Positions 17,720 to 26,374 of a DNA stretch of 64,000 nucleotides are shown piece after piece. Source of the stretch: Candidatus Kapaibacterium sp. GTDB lineage: Bacteria; Bacteroidota; Ignavibacteria; Kapaibacteriales; NICIL-2. Location of the stretch: the NCBI GenBank assembly GCA_026003475.1, contig BPHJ01000001.1, positions 506,545-570,544 of the forward strand, in the 5' to 3' direction. Under the pieces are notes generated by a model. The model ran no database searches. It was not told where the DNA came from and saw only the letters and a program-made list of their open reading frames with translations. The position numbers and the translations under genes are program-made. The first letter of the stretch is position 1. Each line of letters starts with the position of its first letter.

Positions 17720-18169
17720 ATGACCTGTCCACTAACCTTGCACGATGTCGAGAAAATTGCTGCTGTGCTGGATGGTAAGCTCGCCCACGAAGACCGCGCC
17801 TGGGCAATCGAGCAGCGCTCTGCATCTGGGACTCTCGAACAGCTCCTGACGATTGCTCCACAGGTAACTACCCCCAGCGGCGAAATAACCCTCATCACAG
17901 TGCAATCGCGACAAGGATTCCAGCAGCTCTACGGATGCACGCATTGGTTAGTCATTGAACCGGATGAGGTGCTCTTCGTTGCGCGTGGGCAGCAATGCGC
18001 CTCGTGTCTGCTGGTAGGTCGGCAACGAACGTGTACGCTGTATGCCGATATTCCACTGGAGCTGTTGCGTGCCCCGCTCGATGGACTTGACCCCTCCTTG
18101 CTCCTTGCAGTCATGCAGCTATCGCTTGCCGAGCACTTGCTGGTGGTTGATGCCGATGGAAACGCGTGA
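17720..18169 (+). CDS. Hypothetical protein upstream of ybeY
   Basis: I do not recognise this 149-residue protein. It has no signal peptide or membrane segment. A cysteine pair CASC lies near 95 with another Cys in RTCTLYADIP, and the C-terminal half looks like an alpha-beta fold (LLLAVMQLSLAEHLLVVDADG). Base composition and codon use match the neighbours. It overlaps the start of ybeY by 14 bases, so the two are translationally coupled, which may link it to ribosome maturation. That link is inference. Confidence 0.7.
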   Translation: MTCPLTLHDVEKIAAVLDGKLAHEDRAWAIEQRSASGTLEQLLTIAPQVTTPSGEITLITVQSRQGFQQLYGCTHWLVIEPDEVLFVARGQQCASCLLVGRQRTCTLYADIPLELLRAPLDGLDPSLLLAVMQLSLAEHLLVVDADGNA

Positions 18170-18620
18170 TTTTGTGCTCCCCGATGCTGTGTTGGTCCGC
18201 GGGTACAATGTCCATGTGGACTGCGTTCACGATGCCAGATGGCTACCACGAACTATTCTCCGCCGCGCAGTAGAGACTGTTCTCTGTGGCGAAAACGTCC
18301 GTGATGCACGGATTGGGATTGTGCTCTGCGACGATACGATGATTCGCATGGTCAATGTGCGCTACCTGGGGCATGATTGGACGACCGACGTCATTACCTT
18401 TCCACTGAACACCGATCCGATTGAAGGCGAGATCTACATCAGCGTTGATACCGCTCGGCGGCAGGCGGCCGAAGCTGGTGTCTCCCTGCGGAATGAACTT
18501 GTTCGGTTGGTTGTTCACGGCGTGCTTCACCTTCTCGGCTACGACGATCGCACCAAAGCGCAGCGTCAACAGATGCATGCTCGTCAGGAAAAATACGTCG
18601 AGCATATACTGCATAGCTAA
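18156..18620 (+). CDS. ybeY: Endoribonuclease YbeY (rRNA maturation factor)
   Basis: A zinc metallo-endoribonuclease of 154 residues involved in 16S rRNA 3' maturation and ribosome quality control. Motifs are the DWTTDVITFPL block and the zinc motif HGVLHLLGYDD. The third ligand position is Asp instead of the proteobacterial His; to my knowledge Bacteroidota homologues often carry GYxD there. The start is the ATG at 18156, inside the preceding gene. It ends about 40 bases before tRNA-Arg(CCT). Confidence 0.92.
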   Translation: METRDFVLPDAVLVRGYNVHVDCVHDARWLPRTILRRAVETVLCGENVRDARIGIVLCDDTMIRMVNVRYLGHDWTTDVITFPLNTDPIEGEIYISVDTARRQAAEAGVSLRNELVRLVVHGVLHLLGYDDRTKAQRQQMHARQEKYVEHILHS

Positions 18621-18662
18621 GCAATTGCGTCCTATGGCGTGGAACGCTCGCCCTTGTTCAAT

Positions 18663-18736
18663 AGCCCCGTAGTTCAGCTGGATAGAACACAGGTTTCCTA
18701 AACCTGGTGTCGGAGGTTCGAGTCCTCTCGGGGCTA
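18663..18736 (+). tRNA. tRNA-Arg, anticodon CCT
   Basis: A complete cloverleaf of 74 bases: acceptor AGCCCCG/CGGGGCT, D-stem GTTC/GAAC, anticodon stem CAGGT/ACCTG with loop TTCCTAA, and T-stem GGAGG/CCTCT with loop TTCGAGT. CCA is not encoded. It decodes AGG. Confidence 0.96.
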
Positions 18737-18988
18737 CGCAGCGGTGTCAGGCTCGAAACGGTAGTGTGCCACTTTGATTTCGATCTCTGCTCCTGGCTCA
18801 TAAAGGGCGGTATGTTCCGGTGCAGGACGAACTATTTTGACCTGTGCCCAGCATCCTCCGCGGAACGAAGTAACCGTTGCTGTGAACACGTATTGCTCGC
18901 CCAAGTACCAGCGGTAGGTGTCCCCGGGAGTCGGGCGATCTTGTTTGGCAATGATTTCGTGGTAGTGTGGAATATCGCGTGTTGGCAT
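18734..18988 (-). CDS. Small hypothetical protein
   Basis: An 84-residue protein of unknown function. The middle RWYLGEQYVFTATVTSFRGGCWAQVKIV and the end EIEIKVAHYRFEPD alternate hydrophobic residues as in a small beta-barrel. It lies 29 bases after hutI on the same strand, with no competing gene. Its TAG stop uses the last three bases of the tRNA-Arg gene on the other strand. It is probably real because of the clean start, spacing and composition, but it could be chance. Confidence 0.5.
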   Translation of the reverse strand: MPTRDIPHYHEIIAKQDRPTPGDTYRWYLGEQYVFTATVTSFRGGCWAQVKIVRPAPEHTALYEPGAEIEIKVAHYRFEPDTAA

Positions 18989-19017
18989 TGCTCGTGTGTG
19001 GAGTAGTTACTCTTCGG

Positions 19018-20286
19018 TCAGAGAAACGAATTGCCGACGGAATTATTCGCAACACAGCGACCACCGATCCATACTTCCGCGACGCGATTAGTTCCGAAAT
19101 GATAGACCAGATCGGCAATCGAGGGTGAGTCCAGGATGAGAAAATCAGCATACTTGCCCACCTGAATGCTGCCAACATCCTGTTCGAGCAGGAGAGCTGC
19201 TGCGCCGTGGGCTGTTGCTGCCGTGACAGCTTCTTCGATGGTCATTCCGCCAAGCTGGACCGCAAGCGAGAGCACCATTTGTATGTTTTCGGTCAGACAG
19301 GAGCCTGGGTTGCAGTCGGTCGCAAGTGCAACCGTGGCGCCTGCATCAATCAATGCACGTGCGGGAGGCATCGGAAGCCGAAGGGTGTAGGCGGTGCCCG
19401 GTAGGAGCGTTGCAACCGTCCGCCAGCGGGCGAACTCTGGTATCATAGCTGGATTGATATGCAGCAGGTGGTCAGCACTGGCTGCGCCAACGGCAATGGC
19501 AACTGATGCTGCTCCCACGTCGGCAAATTCATCGGCATGAATCTTGGGTTGCAAGCCCCAATCCAACCCTGCAGTCAAGATGCGTTCCGCTTCGGCAGCG
19601 GTAAAGTAGCCCTCGTCGGCAAACACATCACAAAACCGTGCAAGACCAGCCCGTCCAACTTCCGGTATCAGTTCGGTGCACAGCATAGCAATGTAGTCGT
19701 CGCGTCGCTGGGCAAACTCCGGTGGCACCGCATGGGCACCGAGTAGCGTTGCGACGATGCGAACGGGAAGTGTTGCTGCAAGCTGGGCAATAACACGGAG
19801 CATCTTCAGCTCGCTCTCGACCGAGAGTCCGTAGCCAGTTTTGATTTCGAGTGTCGTTGTGCCGTGCCGGAGTGCAGAGAACACCAGTTGACGCGCTGCG
19901 GTGTAGAGCTCTTCTTCTGATGCTGCTCTGGTGGCCCGAACTGTTGCCATGATGCCACCACCGCGCGCAGCAATCTGCTGGTAGCTGACGCCCCGGATTC
20001 GCTGGGAGAATTCATCGGCACGGTTTCCGGCGAAGACCATGTGTGTATGGGAGTCCACAAATCCCGGCATGACCGCACGCCCACGGCAGTCGTACCGTTC
20101 GATCGAACGATCCCGGAAGAGTCGGTCGGCCTGGGCTTGGGTGCCGATCCAGATGATTCGCTCTTCGACCAGCATCGCTGCATTGGAAATAATGCCAAGC
20201 TGACCCATACTTGCTCCCGTCTTGCGCCCGCTCTGTGGTGTGTGGACCGTTACCAGCTCGGAAATGTTAGTCAACAGCAGACTCAT
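19018..20286 (-). CDS. hutI: Imidazolonepropionase HutI
   Basis: A 422-residue amidohydrolase that opens 4-imidazolone-5-propionate to N-formimino-glutamate in histidine breakdown. Metal ligands are seen in DSHTHMVFAG near 80, HADEFADVG near 250 and ATDCNPGSC near 325. The block RIRGVSYQQIAARGGGI is diagnostic of HutI. The other hut genes (hutH, hutU, formimidoylglutamase) are not here; instead it is joined to manC with a four-base ATGA overlap in the chain asd-manC-hutI. Confidence 0.93.
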   Translation of the reverse strand: MSLLLTNISELVTVHTPQSGRKTGASMGQLGIISNAAMLVEERIIWIGTQAQADRLFRDRSIERYDCRGRAVMPGFVDSHTHMVFAGNRADEFSQRIRGVSYQQIAARGGGIMATVRATRAASEEELYTAARQLVFSALRHGTTTLEIKTGYGLSVESELKMLRVIAQLAATLPVRIVATLLGAHAVPPEFAQRRDDYIAMLCTELIPEVGRAGLARFCDVFADEGYFTAAEAERILTAGLDWGLQPKIHADEFADVGAASVAIAVGAASADHLLHINPAMIPEFARWRTVATLLPGTAYTLRLPMPPARALIDAGATVALATDCNPGSCLTENIQMVLSLAVQLGGMTIEEAVTAATAHGAAALLLEQDVGSIQVGKYADFLILDSPSIADLVYHFGTNRVAEVWIGGRCVANNSVGNSFL

Positions 20287-21359
20287 AGCCAGCGATCCAT
20301 GCCGTGAGAACGAAGGTACTCGACGATCTGCCGTACGTGTTGAACTCTATCTTGTGGGCACACCAAGATCACATCGTCGGTGACAACGGCGACAAGATTC
20401 TCCAGTCCAAGCCCACAGAGCAGGCGCGATGAGTCGGCGTAGTTTGCCAGCGTCGTGCCCGTACAGTCGAGTGCGACGGTGGTTCCGATACGCACATTGC
20501 CCTGCATATCTGGGTGTGCAATGCGCGCCAATGCATCCCAGGAACCGAGATCATCCCAATCGAACGTTGCGGCGAACACAGCAATAGCCGGCGTGCGTTC
20601 CATGAGCGCGTAATCAATCGAAACGTTCGGTAAGTCGCCAAAGCATCGGGAGAGAGCATCGTGGTCGCCGCGTTCCAATGCTTGTCGAAGAGGTGCAAGT
20701 GCCGATCCGAAGGGTGGTGCGTGCTCGGCAAGCTGCGCCGTGAAGATGTCCAGGCGATACACGAACATGCCGCTATTCCAGCGGAAAGAACCACTGGCCA
20801 GAAACTCTTCGGCAGTTGCGCGGTCGGGTTTTTCTCGAAAAGATCGAACGCGGTAGAAACCCTCCCCGAGTGGCTCCCCTAGCTCGATGTAACCGTAGCC
20901 AGTTTCGGGTCGAGTCGGTTGAATGCCAAAGGTTACAATCAACCCGTGCGATTGGGCAACGTCGAACGCTGCAGAAAGCGCAGCAGCAAAGCGATCGGTA
21001 TCGCCGATGTAGTGATCTGCTGGCAATGCAGCAACGGTAGCGTTCTGGTCTCGAGTGCTGATGAGCGCAGCACCGAGCGTGAGGCATCCAGCAGTGTTAC
21101 GCTTGGCAGGTTCAGCGATGATGTTCGATGGTGGAATCTGGGGGTGCAGCACGTCGGCAATTGCTTGCTGGAGTGAAGCGCTGGTGATGATCAGGATGTG
21201 TTCGGCTGGTAGAACCTGGAGGCATCGTTCCACGGCGTGTTCGATGAGCGTTTTTCCATTGCCCAGAAGAGGCAGCAGTTGCTTGGGACGCTGTTGGCGA
21301 CTTAGCGGGAAAAAACGCTCGCCGCTGCCGCCTGCCATGATGATTGCGTAGCGGTTCAC
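20283..21359 (-). CDS. manC: Mannose-1-phosphate guanylyltransferase
   Basis: This enzyme makes GDP-mannose from mannose-1-phosphate and GTP for glycan synthesis. The 358 residues carry the nucleotidyl-transferase signature MAGGSGERFFPLSRQQRPKQ, the ADHYIGD metal site near 113 and FREKPDRATAEEFL. The length fits the short one-domain ManC/GMP form, without the isomerase domain of the long form. It overlaps asd and hutI by four bases each, so the three form one operon of unrelated pathways. Confidence 0.92.
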   Translation of the reverse strand: MNRYAIIMAGGSGERFFPLSRQQRPKQLLPLLGNGKTLIEHAVERCLQVLPAEHILIITSASLQQAIADVLHPQIPPSNIIAEPAKRNTAGCLTLGAALISTRDQNATVAALPADHYIGDTDRFAAALSAAFDVAQSHGLIVTFGIQPTRPETGYGYIELGEPLGEGFYRVRSFREKPDRATAEEFLASGSFRWNSGMFVYRLDIFTAQLAEHAPPFGSALAPLRQALERGDHDALSRCFGDLPNVSIDYALMERTPAIAVFAATFDWDDLGSWDALARIAHPDMQGNVRIGTTVALDCTGTTLANYADSSRLLCGLGLENLVAVVTDDVILVCPQDRVQHVRQIVEYLRSHGMDRWL

Positions 21360-22375
21360 AGGGTAACTCCGGAAGTAGATGGTTGCTTACGGGATAATTG
21401 CCCGTGGTGGTGGAGATATTCAGCAATTTGGACAGCATTCGTTGCCGCACCTTTCCGCACGTTATCGGCGACGACCCACATCAAGATCGCCCGCGGATCG
21501 AAGTGATCGCGTCGCATGCGCCCAATCCATACTTGGTCACTGCCGGCGACCGATTGGGGCGTGGGATAGTCCTCCTGGCAAACAGCGATGCTCGGATGCT
21601 GCTGGTAGGCTGCCGTCAACGCTGGGAGGTCAACCGGATGCTGGCATTGCACCCAGACCGCTTCTGCGTGGGATCGGAAAAAGGGAAGGCGGACGCAGGT
21701 GGCAGCAACTGCCAGATCAGGCAATTCGAGAATGCGGAGCAGTTCAGTCATGACTTTCCGTTCTTCCTGGCTCCATCCATCGTTGCCGATGGGGTGGAAG
21801 ACAGCATTGTGTGCGAGTGGATGCGAACTGATGCGGACGGAGGGCTCCTGCCCGCAGAGCTCGGCGCTGAGTTGATCAAGCCCGCGTTGACCAGCGCCGC
21901 TGACGGATTGATATGTTGCCACAACGACGCGTTCAAGTCCGAACAGATCCGCGATTGGTTTGAGTGCAACGGCAAGCTGAATCGTCGAGCAATTCGGGTT
22001 GGCGATAATGCCCTGGTGCTCGAGGGCGCGATGACCGTTCACCTCGGGTACGACAAGCGGCGCGGTAGGATCGGCACGCCAGGCACTGGAGTTATCAACG
22101 ACGGTGGCACCTGCAGCAGCAAAGAGTGGTGCGTACTGCAGGCTCACCGTCGCACCGGCGGAAAAAAACACCACATCATACCCGATCTCAACAGCAGATG
22201 GGGTGAGTTCGTGCACGGGTACTGCTTGGCCGTGCCACTTCAGTGTGGACCCTGCCGAGCGCGCCGATGCGTAGAGCCCAAGCTCTGCAACCGGGAATGC
22301 GCGTTCGGCAAGGACGTCTATCAGCGTGCGCCCAACTAATCCGGTCGCGCCGACGATGCCAATACGGTAGCTCAT
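21356..22375 (-). CDS. asd: Aspartate-semialdehyde dehydrogenase
   Basis: Reduces aspartyl phosphate to aspartate semialdehyde for lysine, threonine, methionine and diaminopimelate synthesis. The 339 residues have the NADP site IGIVGATGLVG at the N-terminus, the catalytic cysteine in NPNCSTIQL and the substrate-binding RLPFFRSHAEAV. The start is the ATG at 22375, which places GxxGxxG at the family position; an upstream in-frame ATG at 22408 would add an unusual tail. It leads the asd-manC-hutI chain. Confidence 0.93.
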   Translation of the reverse strand: MSYRIGIVGATGLVGRTLIDVLAERAFPVAELGLYASARSAGSTLKWHGQAVPVHELTPSAVEIGYDVVFFSAGATVSLQYAPLFAAAGATVVDNSSAWRADPTAPLVVPEVNGHRALEHQGIIANPNCSTIQLAVALKPIADLFGLERVVVATYQSVSGAGQRGLDQLSAELCGQEPSVRISSHPLAHNAVFHPIGNDGWSQEERKVMTELLRILELPDLAVAATCVRLPFFRSHAEAVWVQCQHPVDLPALTAAYQQHPSIAVCQEDYPTPQSVAGSDQVWIGRMRRDHFDPRAILMWVVADNVRKGAATNAVQIAEYLHHHGQLSRKQPSTSGVTL

Positions 22376-22428
22376 GGTTGCAATGCGCGGAATGAACATC
22401 GAATGCAAGATAACATGGACATGGTAGG

Positions 22429-22458
22429 TTGGGAATGGCTGCGATGGCGCTATTTTTG
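22429..22458 (+). promoter_or_regulatory. Promoter TTGG-N18-TATTTTTG of tRNA-Arg(TCT)
   Basis: TTGG at 22429-22432, an 18-base spacer and TATTTTTG at 22451-22458, ending nine bases before the tRNA. This fits the Bacteroidota sigma-A promoter pattern and has the same elements and spacing as the one before the ATP synthase cluster. Confidence 0.65.
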
Positions 22459-22467
22459 CTTGCGCCC

Positions 22468-22541
22468 GCGCTCATAGCTCAGCTGGATAGAGCAACAGCC
22501 TTCTAAGCTGTGGGTCGCAGGTTCGAGTCCTGCTGGGCGCG
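22468..22541 (+). tRNA. tRNA-Arg, anticodon TCT
   Basis: A 74-base cloverleaf: acceptor GCGCTCA/TGGGCGC (one G-T pair), D-stem GCTC/GAGC, anticodon stem ACAGC/GCTGT with loop CTTCTAA, and T-stem GCAGG/CCTGC with loop TTCGAGT. CCA is not encoded. It decodes AGA/AGG. Confidence 0.96.
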
Positions 22542-22576
22542 CTGCCGGCTTGTTCCACCACTTTGGGAGCGTTCCA

Positions 22577-23923
22577 ATGGATCGCCACATTGTTGCAGAA
22601 ACAGTGACCGAGCGCGGTCTTGAGTACATGGCAGGCTTCGGGAACGAATTCATCAGCGAAGCGTTGCCCGGCGCAATTCACCCAAAGATGAATTCACCTC
22701 AAAAAGTGCCCTACGGTCTCTACGTTGAGCAAGTTAGCGGCACGCCGTTTACTGCTCCGCGTGTGGTCAATCGCCGAACCTGGATGCACCGTATTCGACC
22801 GTCGGTTGTGCACAAGCCCTTCGAGTTGATTGACGACGGGCTGATTCGCTCAACGCCGTTCGATGAAGTGCCGCCAACCCCGAACCAGCTCCGATGGAGT
22901 CCGCTCCCGATCCCTGATGAGCCCACCGATTTCGTGCGTGGCATCGTCACGCTCGGTGGCTGCGGGAACCTCGCCATGCATAGCGGGTTGGCTGTCCATG
23001 TCTATGCTTGCAACCAAGACATGGAAGACCGCTTTTTCTACAATGCCGATGGGGAGATGTTGATCGTACCGCAGCAGGGGGGGCTTCGAGTGCACACCGA
23101 ACTGGGCATCCTCGATGTTCAGCCTGGCGAGATTATGGTGATCCCGCGTGGTATCAAGTTCCGCGTCGTGCTGTCCGAAGGTAGTGCCCGAGGCTACATC
23201 TGCGAGAACTATGGGCCGTACTTCCGCTTGCCTGATCTGGGACCGATTGGCGCCAATGGTTTGGCGTACCCACGACACTTCCTTGCTCCCGTTGCTGCCT
23301 ACGAAGATCGCGAAGGCTCCTTTGAGGTCATTGCCAAATTTCAAGGACACCTGTGGGCCTCGGTCATTGACCATTCGCCGCTGAACGTGGTGGCTTGGCA
23401 TGGAAACTATGTCCCTTACAAGTACGACCTGACCAAGTTCCAGTGCATCAACACCGTCTCGTTTGACCATCCTGATCCGAGCATTTACTGCGTGCTGACT
23501 GCACCGAGCGAAATACCGGGAACAGCCAATTGCGATTTTGTCATCTTCCCCGACCGATGGATGGTTGCCGAGGATACCTTCCGTCCACCCTGGTTCCACC
23601 GTAACTTCATGAGCGAGTTCATGGGATTGATTTGGGGTGTCTATGATGCCAAGGAGGAAGGCTTTGTCCCCGGTGGTTGCAGCCTCCACAACTGTATGAG
23701 CGGACATGGCCCGGATGCATCCACGTACGAAAAAGCCACTGCTGCCGAGCTGAAACCGGTCAAGCAGCAGAATACGCTTGCCTTCATGTTCGAATCCCGC
23801 TTTGCAATTCGCACAACCAAGTTTGCGATAGAAACTGCCGCGCTCCAGCGTGACTACTACGAGTGCTGGCAAGGTCTCAAGCCGCGGTTCAGTGCGCGGC
23901 AAGTCAACGGCTCGCAGAACTAA
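22577..23923 (+). CDS. hmgA: Homogentisate 1,2-dioxygenase
   Basis: A non-heme iron dioxygenase that opens the ring of homogentisate to maleylacetoacetate in tyrosine and phenylalanine breakdown. The 448 residues match the family length. Iron ligands lie in [12 protein letters not shown] (His, Glu) and in NCMSGHGPD (His). The N-terminal [18 protein letters not shown] is diagnostic. The start ATG at 22577 has GGGAG about eight bases upstream; an earlier in-frame TTG at 22550 is less likely. The other pathway genes are absent. It begins 35 bases after tRNA-Arg(TCT). Confidence 0.95.
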   Translation: MDRHIVAETVTERGLEYMAGFGNEFISEALPGAIHPKMNSPQKVPYGLYVEQVSGTPFTAPRVVNRRTWMHRIRPSVVHKPFELIDDGLIRSTPFDEVPPTPNQLRWSPLPIPDEPTDFVRGIVTLGGCGNLAMHSGLAVHVYACNQDMEDRFFYNADGEMLIVPQQGGLRVHTELGILDVQPGEIMVIPRGIKFRVVLSEGSARGYICENYGPYFRLPDLGPIGANGLAYPRHFLAPVAAYEDREGSFEVIAKFQGHLWASVIDHSPLNVVAWHGNYVPYKYDLTKFQCINTVSFDHPDPSIYCVLTAPSEIPGTANCDFVIFPDRWMVAEDTFRPPWFHRNFMSEFMGLIWGVYDAKEEGFVPGGCSLHNCMSGHGPDASTYEKATAAELKPVKQQNTLAFMFESRFAIRTTKFAIETAALQRDYYECWQGLKPRFSARQVNGSQN

Positions 23924-23941
23924 ATTGTTCGATGACGGACA

Positions 23942-24643
23942 CTATCGGCGGCGGGAACGAACACTGGAGTGTTCACCCGCCGCTGGTAGTATGGCCGATG
24001 GGCAAAGCGCAGCAATCACGCATCGGTCGCAGTGCGGTTTGCGGGCGGTACACACTTTTCTGCCATGCGTGATAAAGAGCCTGCCAATGTCATTCCAGCG
24101 ATCTTCTGGTGTGATTGCCATCAGGGTGTGCTCGATTGCGACCGGATCGGTAGTGTGGACAAACCCCAGTCGGTTCGAAAGGCGCGCGACGTGGGTGTCC
24201 ACGGTGATTGCCTGCTGGCCGAATGCTTGACTCAGGATGACGTTCGCGGTTTTCCGACCAACGCCAGGCAGCGTGACCAACTCCTCACGCGTAGCAGGAA
24301 CGACACCACCGAATCGCTCCAAGAGTTCGCGGCAGCAGGCGTGGATGTTGCGTGCTTTGGCGTTGTAGTAGCCGGTCGGTTTGATGTCGCGTGCTAACTC
24401 GTCAACCGACGCAGCGGCGAATGCTGTAGGGGTTGGGTACTTGGCAAAGAGCGCAGGGGTGATGCTGTTGACACGTTCGTCGGTACATTGCGCCGATAAG
24501 ATTGTTGCGATGAGCAATTGAAACGGAGAGGTAAAGTGCAAGCCTTCGAATTGCCCCGGGTACTCGGCATCGAGTCGGTCGAGAATTGCAACCATTCGCT
24601 GTTGTGCATGTTGGGTTGTTTCTATCGTTGCGTGTCGCGGCAT
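23942..24643 (-). CDS. nth: Endonuclease III (DNA glycosylase/AP lyase)
   Basis: Removes oxidised pyrimidines and cuts at abasic sites. The 233 residues have the helix-hairpin-helix LPGVGRKTANVIL with the catalytic Lys, then VDTHVARLSNRLG with the catalytic Asp. The iron-sulfur loop is C-x6-C-x2-C-x5-C (CTARKPHCDRCVIAALC). The start is the ATG at 24643. It is convergent with hmgA and divergent from the T9SS cargo gene. Confidence 0.95.
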   Translation of the reverse strand: MPRHATIETTQHAQQRMVAILDRLDAEYPGQFEGLHFTSPFQLLIATILSAQCTDERVNSITPALFAKYPTPTAFAAASVDELARDIKPTGYYNAKARNIHACCRELLERFGGVVPATREELVTLPGVGRKTANVILSQAFGQQAITVDTHVARLSNRLGFVHTTDPVAIEHTLMAITPEDRWNDIGRLFITHGRKVCTARKPHCDRCVIAALCPSAILPAAGEHSSVRSRRR

Positions 24644-24651
24644 AGGTGATG

Positions 24652-24667
24652 ATTCAAGTTTTTGAAT
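24652..24667. other. Inverted repeat ATTCAA-GTTT-TTGAAT
   Basis: A perfect six-base-arm palindrome with a four-base spacer, in the divergent region just upstream of nth and about 105 bases before the T9SS cargo ATG. It is a possible operator, with no further support. Confidence 0.35.
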
Positions 24668-24772
24668 TCGGCACCGACAAATTACAAAGCCGCACGCAGG
24701 GATCCGCACGCGGTCGGAACAGATTCAGGGAAGAGCACTCGTGGTGAAGTGTCATTGTCCAGTCCAGATGCT

Positions 24773-25735
24773 ATGGCATGCCTGCGACGCATTGCATGGT
24801 TGTTGTTCTTTACTGCGCTGACGGCTCTCGGTGGTGTTCGACCAAATTCCCTGCAGCCACCCCAGCAACTCATTGCCAGCTATAACGACGAACAGAGCGC
24901 TACTCTTCGATGGGAAGCGGTACCCGGCGCACGACTCTACCGCTTCCAGATTTCCGAGCAGCGCGATTTTACAACGATTCGGACCGACGCCCTCTTGTTG
25001 CCGAGCAAGTCGTGGATCCGTGCGACGATTGCAGGGCTGGAACCAGGCAAAATGTACTGGTGGCGGGTTCAAGCCATCGGAAACAGTGGGGAAAGTGCGT
25101 GGAGTTTGCCGGTCCGACTATCCACGAATGGGGAGATGGTTGGTGTGCCGGTCGAACGGTTGCCTGCTGATCGGAGTGTCCTTGCATTCTGCAGCGTACT
25201 CCGCTTCAGTTGGCGTGCGTGCGACGGAGCGACTTCGTATCGGCTGCAGCTCTCGCCAAGTCCGACCTTCGACCGTCAGGTCATCGAGCGAGAATCTGTC
25301 GAACCCTACGCAGAAGTTGTTGAGCTTGTCGGTGGCAGAGGTTACTATTGGCGTGTGCAGGCACGGCGTGGTTCGGAAAGTGGGCAATGGTCGCCGGTGC
25401 AGCAGTTCACGCTGCTCTCGCTTGCCAACATTGCCGATGCTGCACCAACTGTCAAGGAATCGCAGCGACTCCGCCTTCTGAAATCCGATGATCCCGTGCC
25501 TGTTGAACTGGTACCTAATCCTGTTGCCGATGTCCTAACCGTTCGCACTCCACCACTTCACGAGGGAGGAAGCATTACGCTCTTCGATGTCGTTGGACGG
25601 CAAATGCTGCGCATGCCAGTTGCAGGTGTCGAGCAAGCACAGATCCCCGTCGGACAACTTCCTGCGGGTTCCTACACCATCGTCATCACAACGAGCCAGT
25701 ACCAATGGGTTGGCACCGTCGAGGTGCTTCGCTAA
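24773..25735 (+). CDS. Secreted fibronectin-type-III-like protein with type IX sorting domain
   Basis: A 320-residue exported protein. A signal peptide covers about 1-22 (MACLRRIAWLLFFTALTALG). Two fibronectin-III-like repeats follow, each with an aromatic-rich core (LRWEAVPGARLYRFQIS ... YWWRVQAIG; FSWRACDGATSYRLQLS ... YYWRVQARRG). The C-terminal 80 residues form a T9SS type A sorting domain (VPNPVADVLTV, ITLFDVVGRQM, LPAGSYTIVI). It should cross the outer membrane through the type IX system. The stop overlaps that of gpmA. Confidence 0.83.
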   Translation: MACLRRIAWLLFFTALTALGGVRPNSLQPPQQLIASYNDEQSATLRWEAVPGARLYRFQISEQRDFTTIRTDALLLPSKSWIRATIAGLEPGKMYWWRVQAIGNSGESAWSLPVRLSTNGEMVGVPVERLPADRSVLAFCSVLRFSWRACDGATSYRLQLSPSPTFDRQVIERESVEPYAEVVELVGGRGYYWRVQARRGSESGQWSPVQQFTLLSLANIADAAPTVKESQRLRLLKSDDPVPVELVPNPVADVLTVRTPPLHEGGSITLFDVVGRQMLRMPVAGVEQAQIPVGQLPAGSYTIVITTSQYQWVGTVEVLR

Positions 25736-26370
25736 GTGCTGATGGTAGAGGTTCGCAGCTTGGCAATGTCTTCGATCTTGCGAAGGACCTTACCATTGGC
25801 ATCAATCTCGTAAGCGAAAGGAATGCCCGTTGGAATGTTGGTTCCGATAATCTGCTCGGGTGATAGTTGCTCTAACTCCATTACCAGTGCCCGGAGGGAG
25901 TTGCCATGGGCAACAACGAGCACGTTTTTGCCTTCTTGGAGGATGGGCAGGATGTGTGTTCGGTAGTAAGGCAGCACTCGCTCTTGCGTCATTTTGAGTG
26001 ATTCGCCATTCGGAGGAGCCACATCGTAACTCCGCCGCCAGAGTTTGAATTGATGCTCGCCATAGGTGCGGGCAACCTCGTCTTTGTTGAGCCCTTGCAA
26101 ATCGCCGTAGTGGCGTTCGTTGAGGGCAGCATCCTTGATCAAGGGAAGATGGGATTTGCCGGCGGTATCGAGGGCAATCTCTGCCGTTCGGATGGCGCGG
26201 CGGAGCGAGGAGGTGAACACCGCGTCAATGGACACCGATCGGAGGAGCTCTCCGGCTTGACGTGCTTCCTGCTCGCCACGGTCGGAGAGGTCCACATCAA
26301 TCCAGCCGGTGAAGCGATTCTCTTTGTTCCATTGCGACTCGCCGTGACGCAGGAGAATGAGGAGTGCCAT
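25732..26370 (-). CDS. gpmA: 2,3-bisphosphoglycerate-dependent phosphoglycerate mutase
   Basis: Interconverts 3- and 2-phosphoglycerate in glycolysis. The 212 residues have the phosphohistidine motif LLRHGESQWNKENRFTGWIDVDL at the start, LNERHYGDLQGLNK and the second catalytic histidine in VVAHGNSLRALV. The start is the ATG at 26370, five bases after the osmC stop. Last gene of the methyltransferase-osmC-gpmA unit. Confidence 0.93.
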   Translation of the reverse strand: MALLILLRHGESQWNKENRFTGWIDVDLSDRGEQEARQAGELLRSVSIDAVFTSSLRRAIRTAEIALDTAGKSHLPLIKDAALNERHYGDLQGLNKDEVARTYGEHQFKLWRRSYDVAPPNGESLKMTQERVLPYYRTHILPILQEGKNVLVVAHGNSLRALVMELEQLSPEQIIGTNIPTGIPFAYEIDANGKVLRKIEDIAKLRTSTIST

Positions 26371-26374
26371 CGGG

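Noticed and set aside
18707-19006. 99-codon plus-strand frame opposite the small hypothetical gene
   Set aside because: It begins inside tRNA-Arg and is Cys-rich without pattern; the minus-strand frame fits the operon spacing better.
21398-22339. 313-codon plus-strand frame
   Set aside because: Antisense to asd; no recognisable motifs.
22850-23902. 350-codon minus-strand frame
   Set aside because: Antisense to hmgA.
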